DNA from: JBCFBK01 sp050173895
GTDB taxonomy: Bacteria; Bacteroidota; Bacteroidia; Bacteroidales; Prolixibacteraceae
Assembly: GCA_050173895.1 (NCBI GenBank)
Contig: JBFXKJ010000174.1
Span: 1 to 8,255 of the forward strand
Direction: 5' to 3'
DNA: 8,255 bases
Positions within the stretch are counted from its first letter, which is position 1, and each line of letters begins with the position of its first letter. The notes below the pieces were generated by a model that saw only the letters and a list, made by a program, of their open reading frames with translations, did no database searches and was not told the DNA's origin. Made by a program: the position numbers and the translations under genes. Shown here piece after piece: positions 1 through 5,347 of this stretch.

Positions 1-260
1 TGGGAATTGGGGCGATCTGGACACTAATCCTGGTGGTTTTTGCCGAAGTGGCTTGTTCCGTCTTCCTGGTACTTGGACTTTTCACCCGGCTGGCATCGAT
101 CCCGTTGGTGATCAACATGGCTGTCGCTTTTTTTGTGATCCACGGAACGGATCCTTTCGGAAAAAAAGAACTGGCGCTTTTTTACCTTTTTATTTACCTG
201 AACCTGCTTGTATTCGGCGGCGGAGATTATTCGCTTGACCGGGCATTCAGAAGAAGATGA
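1..260 (+). CDS. DoxX-family integral membrane protein (C-terminal part, 5' end outside the window)
   Basis: The reading frame is already open at base 3 and gives 85 residues ending in TGA at 258-260. The gene begins upstream, and the GTG at 33 is an internal Val codon rather than a start. The visible part is strongly hydrophobic. One segment contains AEVACSVFLVLGLFTRLA, a second contains PLVINMAVAFFVI, and a third contains ALFYLFIYLNLLVFGGG. The protein closes with GGDYSLDRAFRRR. The Glu in the first segment, the LGLFTR turn and the final G-D-Y-S-L-D are typical of DoxX/DoxD-like inner-membrane proteins of about 130-150 residues with four membrane helices. The family is linked to redox or sulfur metabolism in some organisms, but the role of most members is unknown and nothing here specifies a substrate. 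The gene converges on dacB with no intergenic bases. Confidence 0.8.
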   Translation, partial: GIGAIWTLILVVFAEVACSVFLVLGLFTRLASIPLVINMAVAFFVIHGTDPFGKKELALFYLFIYLNLLVFGGGDYSLDRAFRRR

Positions 261-1748
261 TTATTGCCGGACGATTTCGGAGAGCAGTTGTTCAATGGCA
301 TCGATGGCATGTGCCTGCGTGCACGAAAAGTTATTCAGTGCGACGGAGAACAGGATCTGTCTTCCCGAAAAAGTTTTCAGCAAGCCCGCGTAACAGCGGA
401 CTCTTGTCATGCTTCCGCTTTTGGCCCGCAGGCATTTATCCGGAAAATTTTCAGTGCTGAAGGAATAAAGGGTCCCGTCGGGCACAGCCGGAAGCGAGCG
501 GAAAAAGAGTTCGCTGTGCCGGCTTTTATTTTTCATATACAGCAGGATTTCGGCGATCTGCTTCCCGGTCACCGCATTGCACCGGGAAAGGCCGCTACCG
601 TCACAGATAAAGAAACCGCTGGTATCGATACCTTGTTTCTTCCAGAAAGCGGTGACCGCCCGGATGCCATCGGCATTGGTGGCCTGTCCTGTTTCAGACA
701 GGGCTATTTGCCGGAACAGATGCTCGGCAAACAAGTTAACGCTTTCATGATTGGTTACCCGTATCAGTTCGCTCAGCGGCGGAGACCAGGTGGTTGCCAG
801 GAGCACAGATCCTTTGATTCCTTCCGGCGACCGGCGAATATTCCCGTCAATGCCGATGCCTGCTTCTGTCAGCTTCTGCCGGAACTGCGTTGCCAGAAGT
901 TTAGCCGGATCGGGCAGCGAAGCCCGGACCATGAAATCCTTTTGGCCTTTTGGGATGGTTCCGCGGATGATCCTGTTTCCGTCGAAAGGGCTTCCGTATA
1001 CACAGGCCAGGTCGCGGCGGTCATCAGAGGAGAGGACTTTGTTTTCAACGCTGAGTCCCGGCACCTCGGGACGCATCGAGATGATTTTAGTGGGCTGACC
1101 TGGAGCTGAAGGCGACGAAAAATGAATAGCGAATGAATTGTCGTATGCGGAAAGTCCGCTTACCCCGGCGCCAAAGTAGTTTCCCAAATCTTCCCATATC
1201 CAGGTGTCAGGGACGGACTGGTCGTCGAAAACAGTTGCATCGGTTACCAGGTCTCCACGGATATACCGGATTTTGCGCATTTTTAAAGAATCGATCCAGT
1301 TGTCAAGGAAATGCTTCGCCCGGGCATGGTTGCTGAAATAGGCCGATCCGAGTGCCGGATCCCCACCTCCGATCAACAAAAGGTCGCCTAACAGGTTGTC
1401 GTTCCTGAGCGTACCGGTATATGCCAGACGGGTTCGGAAATGAAAATCCGGCCCCAGGATTTCCAGTGCGGTTGCAGTGGTGACGACTTTGAGCGTCGAT
1501 GCCGGAGTTAGACTGACTTCTGCATTCCACGATCCCAGCCGTTCTCCGCTCGCAGCGTCCCGTACTTCAACTCCCACCGACGCACCCTTCAGCAAATCCT
1601 GCCGTGCCCACCGGGCAACCAGGCTGTCGATTGCAGTTGACCCCTGACTAAAGCCCTGATTTGACAGCATCAACAGTGCAAAAATCAGCAGTCCTGTAAA
1701 AGTCACTCTCCTGGTCCCCCTTAAGTTCCCGATGTATGCTTCTTCCAT
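261..1748 (-). CDS. dacB: D-alanyl-D-alanine carboxypeptidase/endopeptidase, PBP4 type (peptidase family S13)
   Basis: This is a periplasmic penicillin-binding protein that trims or cleaves peptidoglycan peptides. From the ATG at 1748 it has 495 residues. An N-terminal signal segment (TGLLIFALLMLSNQGFSQG, about residues 18-36) marks export. All three serine-acyltransferase motifs are present: SxxK as STLK at residues 84-87, SxN as SVN at 336-338 and KTG as KSG at 443-445. The family motif DGSGLSR is at 383-389. The long segment between SxxK and SxN fits the insertion characteristic of PBP4/S13 enzymes. The frame can be extended 13 codons to 1787, but that codon is TTG, so the ATG is preferred. 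The stop (TAA on the minus strand, 261-263) directly abuts the DoxX stop. The gene is divergent from crcB across 71 bp. The family call is firm, but the balance of carboxypeptidase and endopeptidase activity cannot be read from sequence. Confidence 0.93.
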   Translation of the reverse strand: MEEAYIGNLRGTRRVTFTGLLIFALLMLSNQGFSQGSTAIDSLVARWARQDLLKGASVGVEVRDAASGERLGSWNAEVSLTPASTLKVVTTATALEILGPDFHFRTRLAYTGTLRNDNLLGDLLLIGGGDPALGSAYFSNHARAKHFLDNWIDSLKMRKIRYIRGDLVTDATVFDDQSVPDTWIWEDLGNYFGAGVSGLSAYDNSFAIHFSSPSAPGQPTKIISMRPEVPGLSVENKVLSSDDRRDLACVYGSPFDGNRIIRGTIPKGQKDFMVRASLPDPAKLLATQFRQKLTEAGIGIDGNIRRSPEGIKGSVLLATTWSPPLSELIRVTNHESVNLFAEHLFRQIALSETGQATNADGIRAVTAFWKKQGIDTSGFFICDGSGLSRCNAVTGKQIAEILLYMKNKSRHSELFFRSLPAVPDGTLYSFSTENFPDKCLRAKSGSMTRVRCYAGLLKTFSGRQILFSVALNNFSCTQAHAIDAIEQLLSEIVRQ

Positions 1749-1793
1749 TCTCAGATTACCGGATTTATTTCTTATTTTTGGCCTCAAGGTATT

Positions 1794-1801
1794 TATTTTT
1801 G
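1794..1801 (+). promoter_or_regulatory. Candidate Bacteroidota -7 box upstream of crcB
   Basis: TATTTTTG matches the Bacteroidota -7 consensus TAnnTTTG exactly and ends 18 nt before the crcB ATG. A second identical box lies at 1773-1780. Neither has a clear TTTG -33 element about 20 nt upstream, so the call rests on the -7 box alone. On the opposite strand the near match TATTTTTC (1812 down to 1805) could serve dacB. Confidence 0.35.
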
Positions 1802-1819
1802 GGCGAAAAATAAAAGATC

Positions 1820-2203
1820 ATGCTAAAAACTCTGTTGATCGTGGGTACCGGAGGTTTTCTGGGGAGTGTTGCCCGCTATCTGACTCAACTGCTCTCGGAG
1901 AGAATGTTACACAGTGCGTTTCCCTGGGGAACACTTGCCGCCAATGTGGGCGGATGCTTTATTATAGGACTGATCTATGCACTCTCTGAGAAAGGTGGTT
2001 TGCCCGGCCCTCAATGGCGAATGTTTTTAACGGTTGGATTTTGCGGCGGCTACACCACTTTTTCGTCCTTTGCCTACAACAACCTGGTCATGTTGAGTGA
2101 AAGTAACCTCCTTCAGTTTTTTGGCAACATCTTTTTGAATCTTTTTTTTGGCCTACTGGCAGTTTATCTGGGAATTATTGTGGTTCGAATCATTTGGTCC
2201 TGA
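1820..2203 (+). CDS. crcB: Fluoride ion channel CrcB/Fluc
   Basis: This small membrane protein of 127 residues has the usual length for the family. CrcB/Fluc proteins form dual-topology dimers that let fluoride leave the cytoplasm and so give fluoride resistance. Four hydrophobic segments are visible at about residues 4-24, 36-55, 68-90 and 98-125. Family signatures are GGFLGSVARY at 11-20, the pore-lining Asn in GTLAANVGG (N42), and GFCGGYTTFSSF at 73-84. The last of these holds the paired Phe residues (F81, F84) and the TTFS stretch associated with the central Na+ site. The ATG at 1820 starts immediately before the first helix. The space to dacB is only 71 bp, and I could not find the conserved crcB fluoride riboswitch in it. 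The partner gene often seen beside crcB (DUF190) is not adjacent here but starts at 8043. Confidence 0.95.
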   Translation: MLKTLLIVGTGGFLGSVARYLTQLLSERMLHSAFPWGTLAANVGGCFIIGLIYALSEKGGLPGPQWRMFLTVGFCGGYTTFSSFAYNNLVMLSESNLLQFFGNIFLNLFFGLLAVYLGIIVVRIIWS

Positions 2204-2482
2204 GTGTATTAGGTGCGTAAGTTGCCTGTGTAACAGCAGATCGCCGGGAAAATTTTTACCAACGGCCGGCCGATTTAAAGCCTTTCTGAAAACATAAAGT
2301 ATATTTTCGTGTTCTTTGGTCAGGACTGGTCTGTATTGTCCGGCCCCGCTTCTCTTTGGGAGCATGAAGCATCATGTGCCGGATGATCCCGTTTGGGAAT
2401 CGCGAAAGCATCCTGTTTGCTTCATCCTTCGCCGGTACGCCGGCCTCTTTGGGGATATATAACCAATACCGAAAACAACAAA
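2204..2482. other. Intergenic region between crcB and the first PepSY-like gene
   Basis: These 279 bp have no convincing gene or strong terminator. They contain a possible sigma-54 promoter directly after the crcB stop (listed separately), the palindrome CGGCCGGCCG at 2263-2272, and two CGCCGG repeats flanking TAC near 2430-2442. An upstream ATG at 2393 is in frame with the next gene, but the added 30 residues look unlike a signal peptide, so I treat this part as untranslated. Confidence 0.5.
2211..2226 (+). promoter_or_regulatory. Possible sigma-54 (-24/-12) promoter upstream of the PepSY-like gene pair
   Basis: AGGTGCGTAAGTTGCC has the invariant GG (2212-2213), exactly ten bases, then GC (2224-2225), with a full TTGC at -12. 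The -24 half is imperfect (AGGTGCG against TGGCACG). It would start RNA near 2237 and leave a leader of about 245 nt. A bare GG-N10-GC is expected about once in a region this size, so the support comes mainly from the TTGC and from the sigma-54 activator encoded nearby. Confidence 0.25.
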
Positions 2483-2806
2483 ATGATGAGAGGGTTATAC
2501 CTGGCTTTATTTCTGGCGGCCGGCACGCCGGAAACCAATCTGTGCGAAATGGACGGAACGGGTCATTTCCTGTTAATCCAGGATAAGGAAGAAGTGTATG
2601 TGGAGATAAAGGCCGAAGACATACCCAAAGCAGTGATGGAGTCGTTTGAGGATTTTTTCTCCGGCTACCAGATCGACAAAGTATTTAAAGGAGATAAAAG
2701 TACTTATAAGCTGGAAGTGAGCCGCGAAAGTATTCATTATATGCTGTTTTACAGGGAAAGCGGAGAGTTGATCAAGGCTGAGCAGCCTAAGGAGCAGCTT
2801 TCGTAA
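2483..2806 (+). CDS. Small exported PepSY-like domain protein (first of a tandem pair)
   Basis: The predicted protein has 107 residues from the first of two consecutive ATGs (2483 and 2486). A short hydrophobic start (GLYLALFLAAG, residues 4-14) suggests export, though it is a poor signal peptide with one Arg and no clear cleavage site. Residues 47-102 align without gaps to the same residue numbers of the next gene, with 26 of 56 positions identical. Shared blocks are GYxIDK (61-66), YKL(E/D)VS (75-80), FY (89-90) and GELIK (94-98). The pattern of repeated beta-strands with aromatic and Lys/Asp positions fits the PepSY-like (DUF2874, PF11396-type) family of small periplasmic proteins in Bacteroidota, whose biochemical role is not established. 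Unlike its paralogue it lacks an acidic C-terminal tail. Assignment to PF11396 is from recognition of the pattern and not from a profile search. Confidence 0.75.
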   Translation: MMRGLYLALFLAAGTPETNLCEMDGTGHFLLIQDKEEVYVEIKAEDIPKAVMESFEDFFSGYQIDKVFKGDKSTYKLEVSRESIHYMLFYRESGELIKAEQPKEQLS

Positions 2807-2847
2807 AAGGTTGGATTGCCTTTAAACTAAAACAGCCGGATCTGCTT

Positions 2848-2869
2848 TGTAGATTTTCTCTACATTTTT
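2848..2869 (+). terminator. Weak hairpin with T-run after the first PepSY-like gene
   Basis: TGTAGA (2848-2853) and TCTACA (2859-2864) can form a 6-bp stem with a TTTTC loop, followed by five T residues. It lies 42 nt after the stop codon. The stem is short and AT-rich, so it may act only as an attenuator between the two paralogues or have no function. Confidence 0.3.
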
Positions 2870-3050
2870 CCGGGGATTTCCCGTTTAAATTCTTTCTTCT
2901 GCCCAGGATTTATAAAAACAGATTTTTTATAACTATCTGATAAACTGTACTCTGGCTGTTCTGTATTCACAGCTTCTGCTTTTTGGCATGCTTTTTCTAC
3001 ATGGAAAGGAAAATGAACAAATAGTAGTAAATGCATAAAAAAAGGACAAT

Positions 3051-3506
3051 ATGAAGAAATCACTTTATTTGCCGGCTATAGCCCTGGTATTGGGTTTGAG
3101 TGCACCGCAGCTGGTGTCGGCCGGTTCGAACCGGAATGAAACTGTGATCTCACAGGATATCAATTATCAGGAAATCCCGGCGGGGAACTTGCCTGAAACC
3201 GTAACCGATGCGCTTGATAAGGATTACGCCGGTTACACGATCGACAAAGCCTATCTGGGCGACGACGGAAGTTATAAACTGGACGTGAGCCAGGCTGATA
3301 TCAAGTACAGTATTTTCTACAAGGAAAACGGCGAACTGATCAAGGTAGAGGAACCGGAAGGACAGGATGTTAAGCAGAATATCGAAGAAGGAACCGAGGA
3401 CATTGAAGAAGGAGTAAAGGAAGGTACCGATGATGTGGAAGAAGGTATGGACGATGCCGGTAACGAAATCGATGATATGCAAAATGACAGCATCCCGATG
3501 CAGTAA
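3051..3506 (+). CDS. Exported PepSY-like domain protein with acidic 7/11-periodic C-terminal tail
   Basis: The predicted protein has 151 residues and starts at an ATG preceded by an AGGA-containing purine tract. It has a clear signal peptide (MKKSLYLPAIALVLGLSAPQ at residues 1-20), with cleavage likely after VSA at residue 24. The PepSY-like domain (about 45-103) aligns gap-free with the upstream paralogue. From residue 104 the protein continues into a very acidic Glu/Asp/Gly tail absent from the paralogue. Hydrophobic residues in the tail recur at I111, I118, V129 and I140, a spacing of 7, 11 and 11, each followed by an E-E-G or D-D-M triplet. Such spacing fits an amphipathic helix or a right-handed coiled coil, and the charge would also allow binding of cations or of a basic partner. 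The mature protein is probably periplasmic. Its function is unknown. It could be an output or an accessory sensor of the two-component system encoded downstream. Confidence 0.85.
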   Translation: MKKSLYLPAIALVLGLSAPQLVSAGSNRNETVISQDINYQEIPAGNLPETVTDALDKDYAGYTIDKAYLGDDGSYKLDVSQADIKYSIFYKENGELIKVEEPEGQDVKQNIEEGTEDIEEGVKEGTDDVEEGMDDAGNEIDDMQNDSIPMQ

Positions 3507-3610
3507 AAATAAGATGAAGTAAAGATAAGTTTAACCATAAAACGACGATTCATTCATGAGGATGTAAAAACGGATAATGTAAGAAAAGACTGAGTTAGGT
3601 GTTTATAGGA

Positions 3611-3650
3611 AACTTCTGCCGCGGGAGAGCCCGCTTGGCAGAAGTTTTTT
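3611..3650 (+). terminator. Strong intrinsic terminator
   Basis: AACTTCTGCC (3611-3620) pairs with GGCAGAAGTT (3637-3646). Inside it GCGGG (3621-3625) pairs with CCCGC (3630-3634) around an AGAG loop, leaving a two-base TT bulge. This makes a 15-bp stem, and a T-run (3645-3650) follows at once. It lies about 105 nt after the stop of the second PepSY-like gene and probably ends that transcript, insulating the regulator gene downstream. Confidence 0.85.
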
Positions 3651-3689
3651 GTTTTGGAGACCGCTTAAACAAATTAATAAAAAGGAACG

Positions 3690-3715
3690 TTTGAGTTTTG
3701 TCGGGCGGGAAAACG
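3690..3715 (+). repeat. Partial, degenerate copy of the 75-nt-period repeat
   Basis: TTTGAGTTTTGTCGGGCG and the following GGAAAACG correspond to the second half of the full units (TTTGAGCTTTGCTGAGCG then TGAGAAACG). About 21 of 27 aligned positions match, with one gap. The first half of the unit is absent. It sits directly against the first full copy, in the same order and orientation as the full units. Confidence 0.55.
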
Positions 3716-3788
3716 TTTCGGTTAAGCGAGAGCAAAGCCAAACTTGTTTGAGCTTTGCTGAGCGTGAGAAACGACTGTCGAAGATGAA
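3716..3788 (+). repeat. Tandem hairpin repeat, copy 1 (73 nt)
   Basis: The unit runs from TTTCGGTTAAGCGAG to CGAAGATGAA. It contains a stem of AGCAAAGC (3731-3738) with GCTTTGCT (3752-3759), extended by CAAA/TTTG around a CTTG loop with one bulged A. Copy 2 begins exactly 75 nt later and differs at only 7 of 73 positions. Because 75 is a multiple of three, an open frame persists through both copies, but the peptide is repetitive and I do not treat it as a gene. Confidence 0.9.
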
Positions 3789-3790
3789 TA

Positions 3791-3863
3791 TTTCGGTTAA
3801 GCGAGAGCAAAGCCAAGCTTGTTTGAGCTTTGCCGAGCGTTAGAAAGATCTATCGAAGATGAA
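3791..3863 (+). repeat. Tandem hairpin repeat, copy 2 (73 nt)
   Basis: This is the same unit as copy 1, with AGCAAAGC (3806-3813) facing GCTTTGCC (3827-3834). The inner CAAG/TTTG pairing now includes a G-T pair, and the outermost base pair is lost. The hairpin core is mostly preserved, while the 3' flank carries four of the seven differences. It ends 34 nt before the possible sigma-54 promoter of the regulator gene. It could be a dispersed REP-like element or a set of upstream regulator-binding sites. Confidence 0.9.
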
Positions 3864-3896
3864 ACGAATAAATGAATATAGAACGTTTAATACTAT

Positions 3897-3912
3897 TGGG
3901 AAGTTGTTCGCG
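3897..3912 (+). promoter_or_regulatory. Possible sigma-54 promoter of the response-regulator gene
   Basis: TGGGAAGTTGTTCGCG has GG at 3898-3899, ten bases, then GC at 3910-3911. Compared with TGGCACG-N4-TTGCW it matches T, GG, A and G in the -24 half and T, G and C in the -12 half. A start near 3923 would leave a 15-20 nt leader before the ATG at 3938 or 3944. The gene encodes a sigma-54 activator, so autoregulation would be natural, but the motif is short and could be chance. Confidence 0.35.
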
Positions 3913-3937
3913 TTTTATAGAACCATGAGAATGAAAC

Positions 3938-5290
3938 ATGCCGATGGCTAATATTTTGATTGTTGACGATGATGTGACGTTTTGTCTGATGTTGAAGACA
4001 TTACTGGAGAAGCACCGGTACCATGTAAAAACGGTGTTTACACCTTCCGGGGTGAGAGCGCTTATCAAACAACGGTTTTATGAAGTGGTGCTGACCGATC
4101 TCCGGATGCCTGATGTGAGCGGGATGGATCTGATCGGAATGATCCGTAAAGAGTCGCCCGGCACACAGATCATTATGATGACCGGTTACGCCGACATAAC
4201 GACTGCAATTCAGTCGATCAAGCAAGGGGCATTCAATTATCTCCCGAAGCCATTTCAGCCTCAGGAAGTGCTGAACCTGATCAAAGAGGCGCTGGAGGTG
4301 GCAGAAGGGAAAAAGGAAGTATCTGCCTCGTCATCTTCTGGCAAAGGCGAAGGATATTTCGAGGGTGTGAGCAAGGCGTCCCGTCGGCTGAAACAGTATA
4401 TTGAGCTGGTGGCGCCGACTCCTATGTCGGTGCTGATCACCGGAGAAAGCGGAACCGGCAAAGAGCATATTGCCCGATCGGTGCACCGGCTGAGTGACCG
4501 GGTGGGGCGGGCATTTGTGGCGGTCGACTGCGGAGCGATCCCAAAAGAATTGGTGGCCAGTGAATTTTTTGGTCATATAAAAGGTTCCTTTACCGGAGCT
4601 ATTTCAGATAAGACAGGGTATTTCGAAGCTGCAAACGGGGGAACCCTGTTCCTGGACGAAGTAGGGAATCTGTCTTATCAGACACAAATTCAGTTGCTTC
4701 GCGTATTGCAGGAAAGAATGATCAAGCCGGTGGGCAGCAACCGCGAAATTCCGGTTGACATCCGGATTATTGCCGCCACCAACGAAAATCTGCTACAGGC
4801 CAAGGAGGAAGGGGCGTTTCGCGAGGATCTTTATCACCGGTTGAATGAGTTTCAGATCGGGGTGCCGCCGCTGCGCGAGCGACGGGAAGATATCATGCTT
4901 TTTGCAAGATATTTCCTGGAACAGGCTAATTCGTACCTGAATAAGTCGGTCGAGGGTTTTCATCCCCAGGTAGATGAAGTCTTTCTGAATTACGCATGGC
5001 CGGGAAACCTGCGGGAGATGAAAAATGTGGTCAAACGGGCTACGCTGCTGGCAGGCGGGAAGCTGATCACCCTCAGCGAGATCCCCGCCGAACTTTATAC
5101 CGTCAGGGGAGACGATATGTTTAGCCTTTATAACAGACAAAGTGAAAAGGAACGGATACAAAAGGCATTGGAGGTGACCGGAAACAATAAAAGCAAAGCC
5201 GCCCATTTGCTGAAGATCGACCGGAAAACCCTGTATAATAAACTCAAAATCTATGAAATTGAGGTACCGGAAAAGGATGGTCTGAACTGA
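3938..5290 (+). CDS. Sigma-54-dependent response regulator, NtrC family (REC, AAA+, Fis-type HTH)
   Basis: This is a cytoplasmic transcription activator of 450 residues that remodels the sigma-54 RNA polymerase using ATP. The receiver domain (about 4-122) has the acidic pocket D10-D12, the phospho-acceptor D54 in LTDLRMPD, T82 and K104 in LPKPF. The AAA+ domain (about 140-375) has Walker A GESGTGKE (169-176), the sigma-54 contact loop GSFTGA (216-221), Walker B GTLFLDEVG (235-243), the arginine region FREDLYHRLN (294-303) and WPGNLREM (354-361). A Fis-type helix-turn-helix follows (about 405-441, with NNKSKAAHLLKIDRKTLYNKL). Key residues are intact, so it should be a functional activator. The ATG at 3944 is an alternative start. 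It converges on the hybrid kinase gene across 57 bp with no clear terminator between them, and the two are very probably partners. Target genes are not shown by sequence; the PepSY-like genes upstream are candidates. Confidence 0.95.
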   Translation: MPMANILIVDDDVTFCLMLKTLLEKHRYHVKTVFTPSGVRALIKQRFYEVVLTDLRMPDVSGMDLIGMIRKESPGTQIIMMTGYADITTAIQSIKQGAFNYLPKPFQPQEVLNLIKEALEVAEGKKEVSASSSSGKGEGYFEGVSKASRRLKQYIELVAPTPMSVLITGESGTGKEHIARSVHRLSDRVGRAFVAVDCGAIPKELVASEFFGHIKGSFTGAISDKTGYFEAANGGTLFLDEVGNLSYQTQIQLLRVLQERMIKPVGSNREIPVDIRIIAATNENLLQAKEEGAFREDLYHRLNEFQIGVPPLRERREDIMLFARYFLEQANSYLNKSVEGFHPQVDEVFLNYAWPGNLREMKNVVKRATLLAGGKLITLSEIPAELYTVRGDDMFSLYNRQSEKERIQKALEVTGNNKSKAAHLLKIDRKTLYNKLKIYEIEVPEKDGLN

Positions 5291-5347
5291 TGCCGTTGCC
5301 TATCGGTGGTCGTTGTTTCGCCATGAAAATTTTTAGTTCCTTCTGTC

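Noticed and set aside
264..1109. Long open frame on the + strand opposite dacB (281 codons)
   Set aside because: It lies entirely antisense to a gene with all three PBP motifs, and its translation is low-complexity and Arg/Pro/Gly-rich with no recognisable domain.
1749..1819. Fluoride riboswitch upstream of crcB
   Set aside because: The 71-bp space is AT-rich and lacks the GC-containing stems and conserved loops of the crcB motif.
2268..2281. Additional GG-N10-GC (sigma-54-like) elements at 2268-2281, 2396-2409 and 7949-7962
   Set aside because: The first two have AAGC at -12 and the third has a poor -24 half. This number of hits is expected by chance.
2984..3000. TGGCATG followed by CTTTTTCTAC as a sigma-54 promoter for the second PepSY-like gene
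   Set aside because: The -24 half is very good, but the essential GC at -12 is absent.
2860..3063. 67-codon minus-strand frame between the PepSY-like genes
   Set aside because: It has no family resemblance or upstream signal, and its start lies inside the second PepSY-like gene.
3649..3843. 64-codon open frame through the tandem repeats
   Set aside because: Its product is only the repeated peptide KREQSQ(T/A)CLSFAER. The frame stays open because the repeat period is 75 nt. The opposite strand is open as well, and the start lies in the terminator T-run.
3716..3863. CRISPR-like array
   Set aside because: The full units are 73 nt and nearly contiguous with no variable spacers, and no cas genes are present.
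3925..3951. Eight-residue open frame (MRMKHADG) overlapping the regulator start
   Set aside because: It is too short to assess, has no ribosome-binding signal, and is easily explained by chance ATG codons.
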